Source: Oceanospirillaceae bacterium (GTDB lineage: Bacteria > Pseudomonadota > Gammaproteobacteria > Pseudomonadales > Balneatricaceae). Taken from it: a DNA stretch of 64,000 nucleotides. A program made the position numbers and the translations under genes. The stretch's first letter is position 1, and each line of letters begins with the position of its first letter. The stretch spans positions 123,540 through 187,539 of the forward strand of contig JABSQZ010000012.1 in NCBI GenBank assembly GCA_013215505.1. The letters are read 5' to 3'. The notes under the pieces were generated by a model, which was not told the DNA's origin, searched no databases, and saw only the letters and a program-made list of their open reading frames with translations. Below are positions 55,149-63,771 of this stretch, in pieces.

Positions 55149-56297
55149 ATGATGTATAAAGAACCTTGGTCTAAGAGACACAAAAAAAATACCGGTGGAT
55201 TGCAATACAGTTTTTCCAACTCCTTTACCGAGCCTCTCACCACCCGGGAATTGATAGACTATTCATTGGCAAGGGGTGACGAGCAACTGGTTGATGAATA
55301 TTACAACCACCCGCTGGACTACACAGCCAACGGTGGCAGCCTGGATCTTCGCGAAGCTGTGTCTGAGTTCTATGGCCCCAAAATAAGCGCTGATAACATA
55401 CTGATATTTGCAGGTTGTCAGGCTGCTTTACAGACAGCTGCTTATGCGGTTCTCGATTGTGATAGCCACAGTATAGTTTTCACCCCTGGCTATCAATCAG
55501 TTCAACAAGCACCAGAACACGCTCTCAGCGAAATCACCAAAATCAAACTATATGCAAAAAACCAATGGCAAATTGATCCGGTTGAAGTTGAAAAAGCAAT
55601 TCAAAGTAACACCCGATATATTGTCCTTAATGAGCCTTATAGCCCTGCAGGCACGGTAATGAAAGCTAGCGTCCAGAAAGCATTGGTAGCAATCGCGCGC
55701 AAACACAAGATTACCATAATGTCTGATGAAGCCTATCGACTGCTAGAGCACAGCACCGATGACAGATTGCCTTCAATGGCTGATGTCTATGAAAGCGGCA
55801 TCAGTGCCTGCGCCATATCAAAACCTTGGGGCGGCTGTGGTATTGCTATAGGCTGGCTCGCAGTACAAGATATGGAGCTCAAACAAAAACTGGTTGATGT
55901 TCAATATTTTGGCACCGCATGCCCGAGCAGAGCGAGTGAAATACAAGCTATCATGACACTGAGGGCTAGCGAGATTATTCTCAAGAAGAATCTGCAGATT
56001 ATTCAAAATAACCTTCAGTTACTTGATCAGTTTATGGATCAATACAGTGATTTGTTTGAATGGGTACGACCTACAGCAGGCACTGTCGCTTTTGTAAAAT
56101 TCAAAGGCCCCCTCACCTCTGCAAAGCTTGGCGAGCAGCTCGCCGCAGAAGGTATATCGATAAAACCAACTTACTGCTTTACAGACGACGTCAGAGACTA
56201 TCAAGATTATTTTCGTATAGGCTTTGGTGAAGAAATGCTGCCAACCAGACTAGACGCGCTAATTCGATTTGTCGAGAAGCACAAAGGTACTTGGTAA
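55149..56297 (+). CDS. Fold-type-I aminotransferase-like PLP enzyme (capreomycidine synthase/MppP-like)
   Basis: About 382 residues of the class I/II aminotransferase fold. It shows GGSLDLREAVSEFYG, ILIFAGCQAALQTAAY, IVLNEPYSPAGTVM (PLP Asn), MSDEAYRLLE and the Schiff-base Lys225 in AISKPWGGCGIAIGWLA. The short form and the SKxxGxxGxxxGW block recall VioD-type capreomycidine synthases and arginine oxidases as well as ordinary aminotransferases; the exact subfamily is uncertain. The ATG at 55149 is chosen because the 37 residues before it are not family-like and overlap the upstream gene. Last gene of the cluster. Confidence 0.82.
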   Translation: MMYKEPWSKRHKKNTGGLQYSFSNSFTEPLTTRELIDYSLARGDEQLVDEYYNHPLDYTANGGSLDLREAVSEFYGPKISADNILIFAGCQAALQTAAYAVLDCDSHSIVFTPGYQSVQQAPEHALSEITKIKLYAKNQWQIDPVEVEKAIQSNTRYIVLNEPYSPAGTVMKASVQKALVAIARKHKITIMSDEAYRLLEHSTDDRLPSMADVYESGISACAISKPWGGCGIAIGWLAVQDMELKQKLVDVQYFGTACPSRASEIQAIMTLRASEIILKKNLQIIQNNLQLLDQFMDQYSDLFEWVRPTAGTVAFVKFKGPLTSAKLGEQLAAEGISIKPTYCFTDDVRDYQDYFRIGFGEEMLPTRLDALIRFVEKHKGTW

Positions 56298-56331
56298 AAC
56301 AGCTCTATGAGTGATGATTTGAGCTATAAAA

Positions 56332-56379
56332 ACCTCGACTGAGGCAGAGCGTTTATACTGTTTTATAACTAGTCGAGGT
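56332..56379. repeat. Inverted repeat downstream of the amino-acid cluster
   Basis: ACCTCGACT (56332-56340) and AGTCGAGGT (56371-56379) are perfect inverse complements 30 bases apart. They lie immediately before the IS481 remnant and could be a long-loop terminator or old insertion-sequence ends. Confidence 0.5.
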
Positions 56380-56387
56380 ATTACTGT

Positions 56388-56606
56388 TTGAATCGCAAAG
56401 CGCAGCAAAATATTGCCAAAAAAATGCTAGTTCTTAATCATGCTGACGTAATAGGCAAGAGATCGAAAGCTTGCCGTTATTCCAGTATTTGTAGACAGCC
56501 TTCTGCACTGGGAAAAATCTTATCTGGCTATGGGAAGAGCGGGTTGATTAACAATGAACCTTGCCCTGAAAGCCATAAACTGCGAATCCCCAGAGGGATT
56601 GAATAG
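56388..56606 (+). pseudogene. IS481-type transposase remnant (N-terminus)
   Basis: The frame begins MNRKAQQNIAKKMLVLNHAD and continues as a helix-turn-helix with SKACRYSSICR, then GYGKSGLINNEPCPESHKLR. This matches the N-terminal DNA-binding region of IS481-family transposases, with a divergent middle. It stops after 72 codons and the integrase core is absent. A non-functional remnant. Confidence 0.75.
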
Positions 56607-56839
56607 AAGATTATATAGCGACTCCAGCATTAACACTTTACCCTGACTTGATGGCCAGGTACTGATAAGATACCCCCCCCTAAAGAATTATTACTATTTA
56701 GTATTGCATGTTCTAATAGGTGACTGACAATATTGTGTTTATATGCAGGGTAATGGTAATTCCCGAACCTCGTTATGATTAACATAGTGCCACCCTCCCC
56801 CCATAAAAAGAGATATCGGTTCAACTCATCGAGTCTTAA

Positions 56840-57505
56840 GGTTTTGTACCTTTAACCTCCCCTATTCTGTGCCATTTACCCATCTCACTATTCATAGTGT
56901 CACTAACTCATGAGTTCAGGTTTATATGAGAAAATGACAAGATTTACAGGATATGCCAGAGTATCGACGGGCGAGCAGGAGTAAACCTTCAAATTGATGC
57001 CCTGATCAAAAAAGGATGTGCAAAAGAATGTATTTTCCGCGACAAGATTTCCGGCTCTAAGAGTTCTTTGGTGCCTGAACAGGCTTGGCCGATCAACGTC
57101 TCACCTTGTTAATTTGCCTGAGTCCTTGCGTGAACAAAAGATAGGCTTCAAATCAATCCAAGATGGTGCTATTGCCTGAACAACAACTTCTGGTGAATGG
57201 ATGTTCAATAGGATTTCCGCCCTTGCCCAGATTGAAAGGCGGCTAATTTAGGGGAGAATTAAAGCAGGCTTAGATGCGGCCCGGGCTAGAGGCAAGTTTG
57301 GAGGCAGAGCGGAAAAATTGATTGATGACCCAAAATAAAAATGGTCAAACAAATGCACTTAAATCAATCCATGAAGATAAATGAAATTTGCACATCTCTG
57401 GTTATTTCTCGGGCAACTTTTTATCGTTACCTTCCTCTATAGTGCACTATATCAGTTATAGCATCCCGAATAGCTGCGTATAGCATGAGGTAAGTATCGG
57501 CCTAA
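56840..57505 (+). repeat. Right copy of the recombinase module
   Basis: Similarity to 37755-38500 starts in the leader (CTTTAACCTC, the ACTATTCATAGT palindrome) and runs through the decayed recombinase to a shared downstream block, CATCCCGAAT followed by GAGGTAAGTATCGGCC. Same orientation as the intact module, about 19 kb away. Confidence 0.8.
56934..57442 (+). pseudogene. Decayed copy of the serine recombinase
   Basis: Aligns by eye to the intact recombinase at 37851-38417: it starts MTRFTGYARVSTGEQ-like, then a one-base change in length destroys the frame (GAGCAGGAGTAAACC). A ~58-base deletion removes the segment before the Arg motif, and several stops follow (TGA near 57177, TAG near 57249). 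The C-terminal helix-turn-helix is still recognisable. Inactive as a protein-coding gene. Confidence 0.88.
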
Positions 57506-57656
57506 AGTAGTCATTTTTCGATACCAGTCTATGATATAAGAACTAATAATGGCTAACCACCCATGCCGTTCGAAACGGTTATATTTTAAGAAAAAAAAGC
57601 GCATAACTAACTAGAATTTACCGGTGTCGTTATTAATTCTAATTGGACAGGTAAGT

Positions 57657-58265
57657 ATGAATATTTTAAACATATTCAAATTAAGTATCCTTTATAAAAA
57701 TACAATTTCCTGCGGGACTGTTTTGGTTGTATTTTGCACATTGTCTTTGTTAGCTCCTCAAGTAGTGCTCTCTCACGTTGGGGCGACAGGTGTTGTAAAA
57801 CACCGTATGGATCTCATGGATAAATTGAAGAAAGAAATGAAATCTCTTTCCAGTATGTATAAAGGGGATAAACAATATGATCCGCATTTGGTGCGCCATG
57901 CCAGCGATATTATTAACAGTCATTCCGGGAACACTATCACTAAACTTTTTCCAGAGGGTAGTTTAAGTGAACCTAGTGAAGCAAAAGCTAACATTTGGCA
58001 GCAATGGGATTACTTTGTGGAACTGGCCGAACAACAACATTCAATTAGCCATGCCCTTTTTAGTGCCGCTAATAACGCCCCTGAGGATCCCTCTTTAAAA
58101 ACATCTAATATGATGGGGGTGACTACAAACATGATGAGTGGTAATTTGTTAAAAGACTCTATAGATAACAAAGTTGACTTAGCCACCCTACCCTCAAACC
58201 AAGTGTTTAAATTACTGATTGATAATTGTTCCTCTTGTCACACTCGATTCCGGGTAGCAGATTGA
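57657..58265 (+). CDS. Cytochrome c'-type protein
   Basis: About 202 residues: signal/anchor sequence (about 18-38, ending VLSHVGATG), a four-helix-bundle domain (HRMDLMDKLKKEMKSLSSMY ... WQQWDYFVELAEQQ) and a C-terminal haem site CSSCHTRFR. The CxxCH near the C-terminus preceded by three helices is the cytochrome c' (cytochrome c family 2) layout. Periplasmic; such proteins bind NO or transfer electrons. It lies 13 bases before a dihaem cytochrome gene, its likely partner. The ATG at 57657 is preferred to 57624. Confidence 0.85.
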   Translation: MNILNIFKLSILYKNTISCGTVLVVFCTLSLLAPQVVLSHVGATGVVKHRMDLMDKLKKEMKSLSSMYKGDKQYDPHLVRHASDIINSHSGNTITKLFPEGSLSEPSEAKANIWQQWDYFVELAEQQHSISHALFSAANNAPEDPSLKTSNMMGVTTNMMSGNLLKDSIDNKVDLATLPSNQVFKLLIDNCSSCHTRFRVAD

Positions 58266-58278
58266 ACAGGTCACTCAC

Positions 58279-59166
58279 ATGAAGTCTAGATACATAATAG
58301 CTATAACCAGTATTCTAATCTCAACTGTTTGGGCCAATAGCTTTACATTCGCGGATGACAAATCAGAAGCTTTAAAGGGTCTCAAAGGAGATGTTAGCCG
58401 TGGAGCTTATTTGGCCAGGGCAGCCGGCTGTATAGCATGTCATACAGCCGCTGATGAAGGTGGGAAGCCTTTAGCCGGTGGAGTGGCTTTAGAAACTCCT
58501 TTTGGTACTTTTATTTCGCCTAATATCACTACTGATAAGGCACAGGGTATAGGTGCTTGGAGCCTTGAGCAGTTTGAAAAAGCTTTAAGAAAAGGAATTT
58601 CACCAGACGGAGAACCCTACTACCCTGCATTTCCCTATAGCTTTTATACTAAAATGACAGATCAGGATGTAGTGGATCTATGGAGTGCTTTTCAAACGGT
58701 TCCAGCTATTGCAAAGAGCAGCTCCCGCCATGAGCTTAATTTTCCTTATAATTTACGTGATGGACTAATTTTATGGCGATCATTATTTTTTGATGAACAG
58801 CCACCTGAATCACCCCAAACTTCAGACAAGCAATATACCCGGGGTGAGTACTTAGTAGAAAGTATCACTCATTGCGCTGCCTGCCACACTCCCCGTAACT
58901 TGCTTGGAGCTCTTGACAGAGGCTCAGACTACCTGGGTACTGAGTCAATGTTAGAAGGAGATGGACAAATCCCAGAAATAACAGCTAACCAGCTAAAAAA
59001 ATCAGGATGGACAATCAAAGACTTATCTTATGCGTTGAAATCAGGTCTTAAGCCTGATGGTGATGTATTTGGCGGGAGTATGGGTGAGGTTGTCCGAGAT
59101 AGTACGTCTTACATGTTAAAGCGGGACTTAGATGCTATTGCTTATTATTTAATGAATAAAAAGTAG
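58279..59166 (+). CDS. Dihaem cytochrome c
   Basis: A 295-residue exported protein with a signal peptide (about 1-25) and two class-I cytochrome c domains: CIACH (51-55) and CAACH (199-203). ISPNITTDKAQGIGAWSLEQ and FAKALRKGISPDGEPYYPAFPY-type blocks are typical of the cytochrome subunits of membrane alcohol/aldehyde/gluconate dehydrogenases. No dehydrogenase subunit gene is beside it, so its electron donor is unknown; the cytochrome c' upstream is the only partner in view. Confidence 0.9.
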   Translation: MKSRYIIAITSILISTVWANSFTFADDKSEALKGLKGDVSRGAYLARAAGCIACHTAADEGGKPLAGGVALETPFGTFISPNITTDKAQGIGAWSLEQFEKALRKGISPDGEPYYPAFPYSFYTKMTDQDVVDLWSAFQTVPAIAKSSSRHELNFPYNLRDGLILWRSLFFDEQPPESPQTSDKQYTRGEYLVESITHCAACHTPRNLLGALDRGSDYLGTESMLEGDGQIPEITANQLKKSGWTIKDLSYALKSGLKPDGDVFGGSMGEVVRDSTSYMLKRDLDAIAYYLMNKK

Positions 59167-59642
59167 TCAACTAATACACTCACAAAAAAGATTGTGAGTC
59201 TTTTAACAGTTTCTTCTTCTAAAAATGGATAAATAACAACGATTAATCAGCACGTTTATTAGCGCGAAATACAGAATCTAGGCATTTATTAACACGTCTG
59301 CACTGACCTTTTGAATTCACTATCATTAGCTGCGGCTATCCAGGCTGATGAGCTAGCGTAGGTTCAGTGAGTCGCAATCGACGGTATCTGCCAAGGTTGT
59401 GCAAAACGTCTGATGGGATATACTCCAACAGATAGTTCTCTGCTAATATTGATCTCAGACATTAGGGATGAGATTTAACTATGCAATACAGTGAGCGACA
59501 CACGCCCACCCCAAAATCCTCACTGCTATTATTATGTCAAAGCGACAGTTTTGCCAATATTGGTAGCCGTACTACTGGTGGCGATACCGCAAGTTTTCTT
59601 ATCGCCTGATAACAACAATCTGTTCATTTTATTAGGAATCCC
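59167..59642. other. Intergenic region
   Basis: About 475 bases. A 41-codon frame from an ATG at 59481 and a longer frame from the GTG at 59491 with one hydrophobic stretch (VLPILVAVLLVAIPQVFL) both overlap or abut the next gene and have no recognisable relatives. I do not call them genes. Confidence 0.4.
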
Positions 59643-60215
59643 ATGCCCATCTACCTCATCCGCCACGGCCAGTCTGAATTCAACGCCGCTCATATGCAGG
59701 GTCGCCCGGACCCGATGATTTGGGATGCACCACTAACAGCGCTTGGTTGCGAACAGGCCCGTCAGGTGCGGGCAAAGATAGCTAGTCTTGGCATTCAGCA
59801 GGTTTTGACAACCCCGCTCACCCGCGCAATTCAGACGGCAAAGCTAATCTTCGACGGACTCGCGCCGATAACGATTATCCCTCACCACCGTGAATTGTTA
59901 ACCCACAGCTGCGATGTCGGGGCGTCCCCGGCAGTTCTTCGCAACAAGTTTCCCGAATTGTCATTTGACGGGTTACCTGATGTCTGGTGGTATCAGGGTC
60001 CAGAGAACAAGGATGGGGTTCCGGTTGAACCCCATGATATCTTCCAAGACCGTATCGACGTATTTGCCGATCTCATAGCGGCCATGTCAGTCCGGCCACT
60101 GGCCATCGTTGGTCACGGCAACGTTTTTAATGCGCTTGCAGGGTTCGAAATGAGCAACTGTGAAGTCAAACAGTTCAACGGAGAACGTCCGACCGGCCCC
60201 CTTAATTTTTGCTAA
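59643..60215 (+). CDS. Histidine phosphatase family protein
   Basis: A 190-residue enzyme of the phosphoglycerate-mutase-like superfamily: IYLIRHGQSEFN with the phospho-accepting His8, DAPLTALGCEQARQV, TTPLTRAIQTA and the second catalytic His in IVGHGNVFNAL. The group is broad (phosphoserine, sugar or nucleotide phosphatases); substrate cannot be told. The base composition is visibly more GC-rich than its neighbours, which may indicate separate acquisition. Monocistronic. Confidence 0.88.
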   Translation: MPIYLIRHGQSEFNAAHMQGRPDPMIWDAPLTALGCEQARQVRAKIASLGIQQVLTTPLTRAIQTAKLIFDGLAPITIIPHHRELLTHSCDVGASPAVLRNKFPELSFDGLPDVWWYQGPENKDGVPVEPHDIFQDRIDVFADLIAAMSVRPLAIVGHGNVFNALAGFEMSNCEVKQFNGERPTGPLNFC

Positions 60216-60536
60216 ATCAGTGCACTTCAACCAGTTTGCGTTGATGCGTTACCGGGCAGTGGCTAAGAGTACCTGTTAATTAAGTTTCTAAGCTAGTCGT
60301 GTTGAACTAACACCGCAAAGCTTAAAGGATGCTACTTTAGTCACTACTCGTTTACATACTCTGCTAAAACCCTTTCAAATAACAAATAATGCCCACAATA
60401 ATTTGTCATATGGGCACATTTTTTTGATTTACACTATTAATTTTCGTTTAAGTGTCCAAAACACCTAAACTCATACATTACTGATATGTCGACAAACTAC
60501 ATTGCTGACCAAACACTGTCATTAACGGAGTATAAA
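60216..60536. other. Intergenic region
   Basis: About 320 bases with the promoter for the YCII/sigma-factor pair. A short hairpin-like TGCCCACAATAATTTG/TATGGGCA stretch near 60388-60415 may be the terminator of the phosphatase gene, followed by a T-run (60419-60425). Confidence 0.45.
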
Positions 60537-60878
60537 ATGAAAAATAATACATACATGTGCCTATTACGCAGCAGCACTGGAGAATGTGAGCAGCCTTCTG
60601 CATCCGAAATGGAATTGCAATATGCCAAGTACCAAGCCTGGCAGCAAAAATTTGCTGACAATATTTTGGATATGGGCAATAAGTTAGGATCAGCTGGTAG
60701 CGTTGTTCGACAGGAAAGCGCTAGCGATGGGCCTTATATTGAACTTAAAGAAATTATTGGTGGTTACATGATGCTGACCGCGGCAACCCTGGACGAAGCG
60801 ATAACGGTAATTAAAGAGAGTCCAATGGTGGCAAATCAAGGCACCAGTATAGAGATAAGAGAAATCTGTACCCCTTGA
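60537..60878 (+). CDS. YCII-related (DGPF-type) protein
   Basis: About 113 residues of the YCII/DGPF family: MCLLRSSTGECEQPSASEME, ASDGPYIELKEIIGGYMML, AATLDEAITVIKESP. Such proteins are regularly encoded next to ECF42-type sigma factors; biochemical role unknown. The ATG at 60537 has ACGGAG upstream and gives the family start, unlike the earlier ATG at 60486. Its TGA stop overlaps the TTG start of the sigma factor gene. Confidence 0.85.
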   Translation: MKNNTYMCLLRSSTGECEQPSASEMELQYAKYQAWQQKFADNILDMGNKLGSAGSVVRQESASDGPYIELKEIIGGYMMLTAATLDEAITVIKESPMVANQGTSIEIREICTP

Positions 60879-62119
60879 GTCAAACAGATAGAGTAGAGCA
60901 TTTATTTCGCCACGAGTACGGTAAACTTGTGGCGTTATTGCTGCGAAGATTTGGTGTACAGCACTTAGACGCCATTGAGGACGCTGTGCAATGGGCAATG
61001 GCCCAGGCTCTCGATTTCTGGTGCAGGGACAGTATTCCCGACGCTCCATCAGCCTGGCTTTATCGAGTTGCCTATCGTCACCTTATTTCAGAGTTTCGGA
61101 CTACACAACGCAGAAACTCTTTAATCACTGAGCACTTATCTACCTTAGCAAGCGAAGTCATCGAGCTAGAAGAAGCGTCCTTTGCGGGCGAGATGAGTGA
61201 CTCTATGTTGCGAATGATGTTTATTACTGGCAGCGATGCAATTCCGATTGAGTCTCAGTTAGTCTTTACCCTTAAAAGCTTATGTGGCTTTAGTATTAGA
61301 GAGATAGCCCTTAGGTTGTTTATCACTGAAGCCAATGTATACAAACGCTTTAGTCGTGCCAAAGCACAGCTCAAGACTCAGACGCTTGAACTGGATATGC
61401 TGTCAAATGATCAGATGCTCGCTCGGCTGCCTTCAGTTCATCGAGTATTGTACTTATTATTTACCGAAGGGTATTTATCTTCACACAATGACACGGCAAT
61501 TCGTCGAGATCTATGTGAAGAAGCCATTCGTCTAACCAGCTTATTAGCCGCGAGTAATGTGGGTGATGTACCTGCTGGTTATGCTCTATTAGCACTGATG
61601 CATTTTCATTTGGCCAGAATCAGTACCAGACAGGACGAGTTTGGGTCGTTACTCTTATTAGAACAACAAGATCGTCACAAGTGGAATAAACAACAAATTA
61701 CTCTGGCCATGACCTTTTTAGCACAGTCTGCCAATGGGGATATTATTTCTAGGTACCATGTAGAAGCAAGCATTGCTGCCGAACATTGTCTGTCACCTTC
61801 ATTTTCACAAACACCCTGGGAGAAGATAGTCGCCTCATATGAGTTATTGCATAACATTGCACCTTCAGCACTGCACCGGTTAAATCAGGCAATAGCGACT
61901 GCTGAGTGGAAAGGCCCTGAAGCAGGGTTAGCTGTGTTGAAGTCTACCGATTTTCCTGAATGGCTGGGCCGCTCTTATCATTGGTATACGGTATATTCCG
62001 ACTTACTTCTGCGCAGTGGTGAAATAACTCTGGGTCGAAAATACGCGGATCTAGCAATAGCTACTGCCCCCACGGATAGTATTAAACGATTACTTAGTAA
62101 ACGGCTGCTAGAAAGGTGA
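60875..62119 (+). CDS. ECF42-type sigma factor with C-terminal helical extension
   Basis: A 414-residue protein: sigma-70 region 2 (VEHLFRHEYGKLVALLLRRF, DAVQWAMAQALDFW), region 4 (KSLCGFSIREIALRLFITEANVYKRFSRAK), then about 230 residues of helical repeats (LYLLFTEGYLSSHND, PAGYALLALMHFHLAR) typical of ECF42 sigma factors. It starts at TTG 60875 within the TTGA overlap with the YCII gene, implying translational coupling. No anti-sigma gene is nearby; in this group the C-terminal domain and the DGPF partner are thought to take part in control. Confidence 0.9.
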   Translation: MSQTDRVEHLFRHEYGKLVALLLRRFGVQHLDAIEDAVQWAMAQALDFWCRDSIPDAPSAWLYRVAYRHLISEFRTTQRRNSLITEHLSTLASEVIELEEASFAGEMSDSMLRMMFITGSDAIPIESQLVFTLKSLCGFSIREIALRLFITEANVYKRFSRAKAQLKTQTLELDMLSNDQMLARLPSVHRVLYLLFTEGYLSSHNDTAIRRDLCEEAIRLTSLLAASNVGDVPAGYALLALMHFHLARISTRQDEFGSLLLLEQQDRHKWNKQQITLAMTFLAQSANGDIISRYHVEASIAAEHCLSPSFSQTPWEKIVASYELLHNIAPSALHRLNQAIATAEWKGPEAGLAVLKSTDFPEWLGRSYHWYTVYSDLLLRSGEITLGRKYADLAIATAPTDSIKRLLSKRLLER

Positions 62120-62297
62120 CTTTCTAAGTTAGTTCGACCTAAATTTTGGTTCAGGGGATTTTAAAGTTAAACGACTGTCCATCTGCTGCTTTCTCTAACA
62201 ACACATTTAGTTTTATAGTCGCCTTACCTAGTTTACCAAAATGAGAAATATCAGCATTTAAAATTATGTTTTTCAATCCCTCAATTGGTGAGGAATT

Positions 62298-62672
62298 ATG
62301 GCGATGGTGAGGATAAGCTATAGAGTGCACGAGGTTGGATAATCAGTAGCTTTCTATCCAACAAAGCTTGGTTTTGAGATTGAGCAAAACTTCGCCCCCG
62401 CAATCGCAATCCTAACATATGGCGATTTAACACTATTGGTTTCAGGCCCCAAGTCATCAGCTTCAATTCCTATGCTAGCCGGAACGGTACCTACCCCAGC
62501 CTGTAGGTGGAATAGAATCCTGCGAGACTATGAAGACTTGGAGGCCGTTGGAACTTGGCTAAAATCAGATGGAGTAAAATTCAGAAACGATATCCTCAAT
62601 GGTGTTGGAGGGAAGCACAGAAATTGTCAAGATCCATCGAGTAATGTAATCGAGCTAACACGACCTGCATAA
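62298..62672 (+). pseudogene. VOC-family (glyoxalase-like) protein interrupted by one stop
   Basis: From the ATG at 62298 the frame reads MAMVRISYRVHEVG, then a TAA at 62340-62342, then without frame change SVAFYPTKLGFEIEQNFAP, LTYGDLTLLVSGPKSSAS and WLKSDGVKFRNDILNGVGGK up to DPSSNVIELTRPA. This is an otherwise full-length vicinal-oxygen-chelate protein. One nonsense codon is the main lesion; a truncated product could start at an internal codon but would lack the first strand. Confidence 0.8.
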
Positions 62673-62757
62673 GTAAAAAGACAGTAATGCAATCTAAGCC
62701 TAGGTGAGACATGTAATAATTTACAGTCTCGCTGAAACGATGAGTAATCTTATTTTA

Positions 62758-63630
62758 TCATCCAAGTAACTCACGTATTTTTTCGAGATAGCTACTCTCT
62801 TTAAGTTCAGATAAGAAAGATTGAATTTTTTCCGTGCGATGTAAGTCCCCGTGAGTGACTATCCAATTACTAATTTGCCACTGGATCTCTGGAAGCACTT
62901 GGAGCAGCTCTGTCTGCTCAGCGGCTTCGTGCGTCAAGAAGAAACCTATGCCTAATCCAGCGTGCACAGCCTGCTGTTGTACCACATGACTACTACTGCG
63001 GAAAACGATTTTATCAGTGTGTATGTTCTCTCTCAACCACCGATACATGGGCTGTATTGCTTTTATATTTTCATTGCCGATAAAATAATGACCCTCTAAT
63101 TTATCTGCATTTTCGGGCTCTCCATGCTCTGCAATGTAGTCGACATGAGCGTACAATCCGATCGTTAAGTTAATAAATGGCAGGCAGACATAATCATCTT
63201 CTACGGGTTTTGTTCCGGTGCGGATAGCGACATGTGCCTGTCCGTATTCAAGCTTAAATTTATCTTCGCTGGACAAATAACAGACTTTGATTTTTGGGTG
63301 TTTATTCTGAAAAGATTTAACAGCCGGCAATAGCAAATGAGCGACAGCATCAATTGAGCTGATCACAAAATCACCTTCTAACTCACCTCCAATTGCTTTA
63401 GCCCGCTTAGCAAACTGATTGAATTGCTCCTGGGTCACTTTTGCCACTCTCAACAGCGACAGCCCCGCTTCGGTCGGTAAATAGCCGTGAGAATGGCGTA
63501 TGAACAGCTTAACACCCAGGACTTTCTCTAGCGCATCTACATGCCTTAACACTGTCGCACGATGTACCCCTAAATGTTGGGCTGCGCTACTGACAGAGCC
63601 ATATTTAACGACCATAAATGCCGTTCTCAT
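62758..63630 (-). CDS. LysR-family transcriptional regulator
   Basis: A 290-residue LysR regulator: helix-turn-helix MRTAFMVVKYGSVSSAAQHL with GVHRATVLRHVDALEKVLGV, linker, and an effector domain (AHLLLPAVKSFQNKHPKIKV, VAIRTGTKPVEDDYV, AVHAGLGIGFFL). The usual NWNE-like residues precede the ATG in frame but with no start codon, so the N-terminus may be slightly longer from a non-standard start. Divergent from the FMN reductase gene with 141 bases between, suggesting control of it. Confidence 0.9.
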   Translation of the reverse strand: MRTAFMVVKYGSVSSAAQHLGVHRATVLRHVDALEKVLGVKLFIRHSHGYLPTEAGLSLLRVAKVTQEQFNQFAKRAKAIGGELEGDFVISSIDAVAHLLLPAVKSFQNKHPKIKVCYLSSEDKFKLEYGQAHVAIRTGTKPVEDDYVCLPFINLTIGLYAHVDYIAEHGEPENADKLEGHYFIGNENIKAIQPMYRWLRENIHTDKIVFRSSSHVVQQQAVHAGLGIGFFLTHEAAEQTELLQVLPEIQWQISNWIVTHGDLHRTEKIQSFLSELKESSYLEKIRELLG

Positions 63631-63771
63631 TTCATTCCAATTATTGATAACCTTTTATCTCCATTGACCACCGATGTTACAAATACGCACATATATGCTG
63701 AATTTTAGCGCATTGTTTATTTTATGCATCAACTTTACAATCGCCATTCATTCGATTCAAGGACAAACATT

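Noticed and set aside
57624..57656. Upstream start for the cytochrome c' gene
   Set aside because: The first 11 residues precede the natural signal sequence and the ATG at 57657 has the better context.
59491..59718. 75-codon frame with one hydrophobic stretch
   Set aside because: It overlaps the start of the histidine phosphatase in another frame, has no ribosome-binding site and becomes low-complexity in the overlap.
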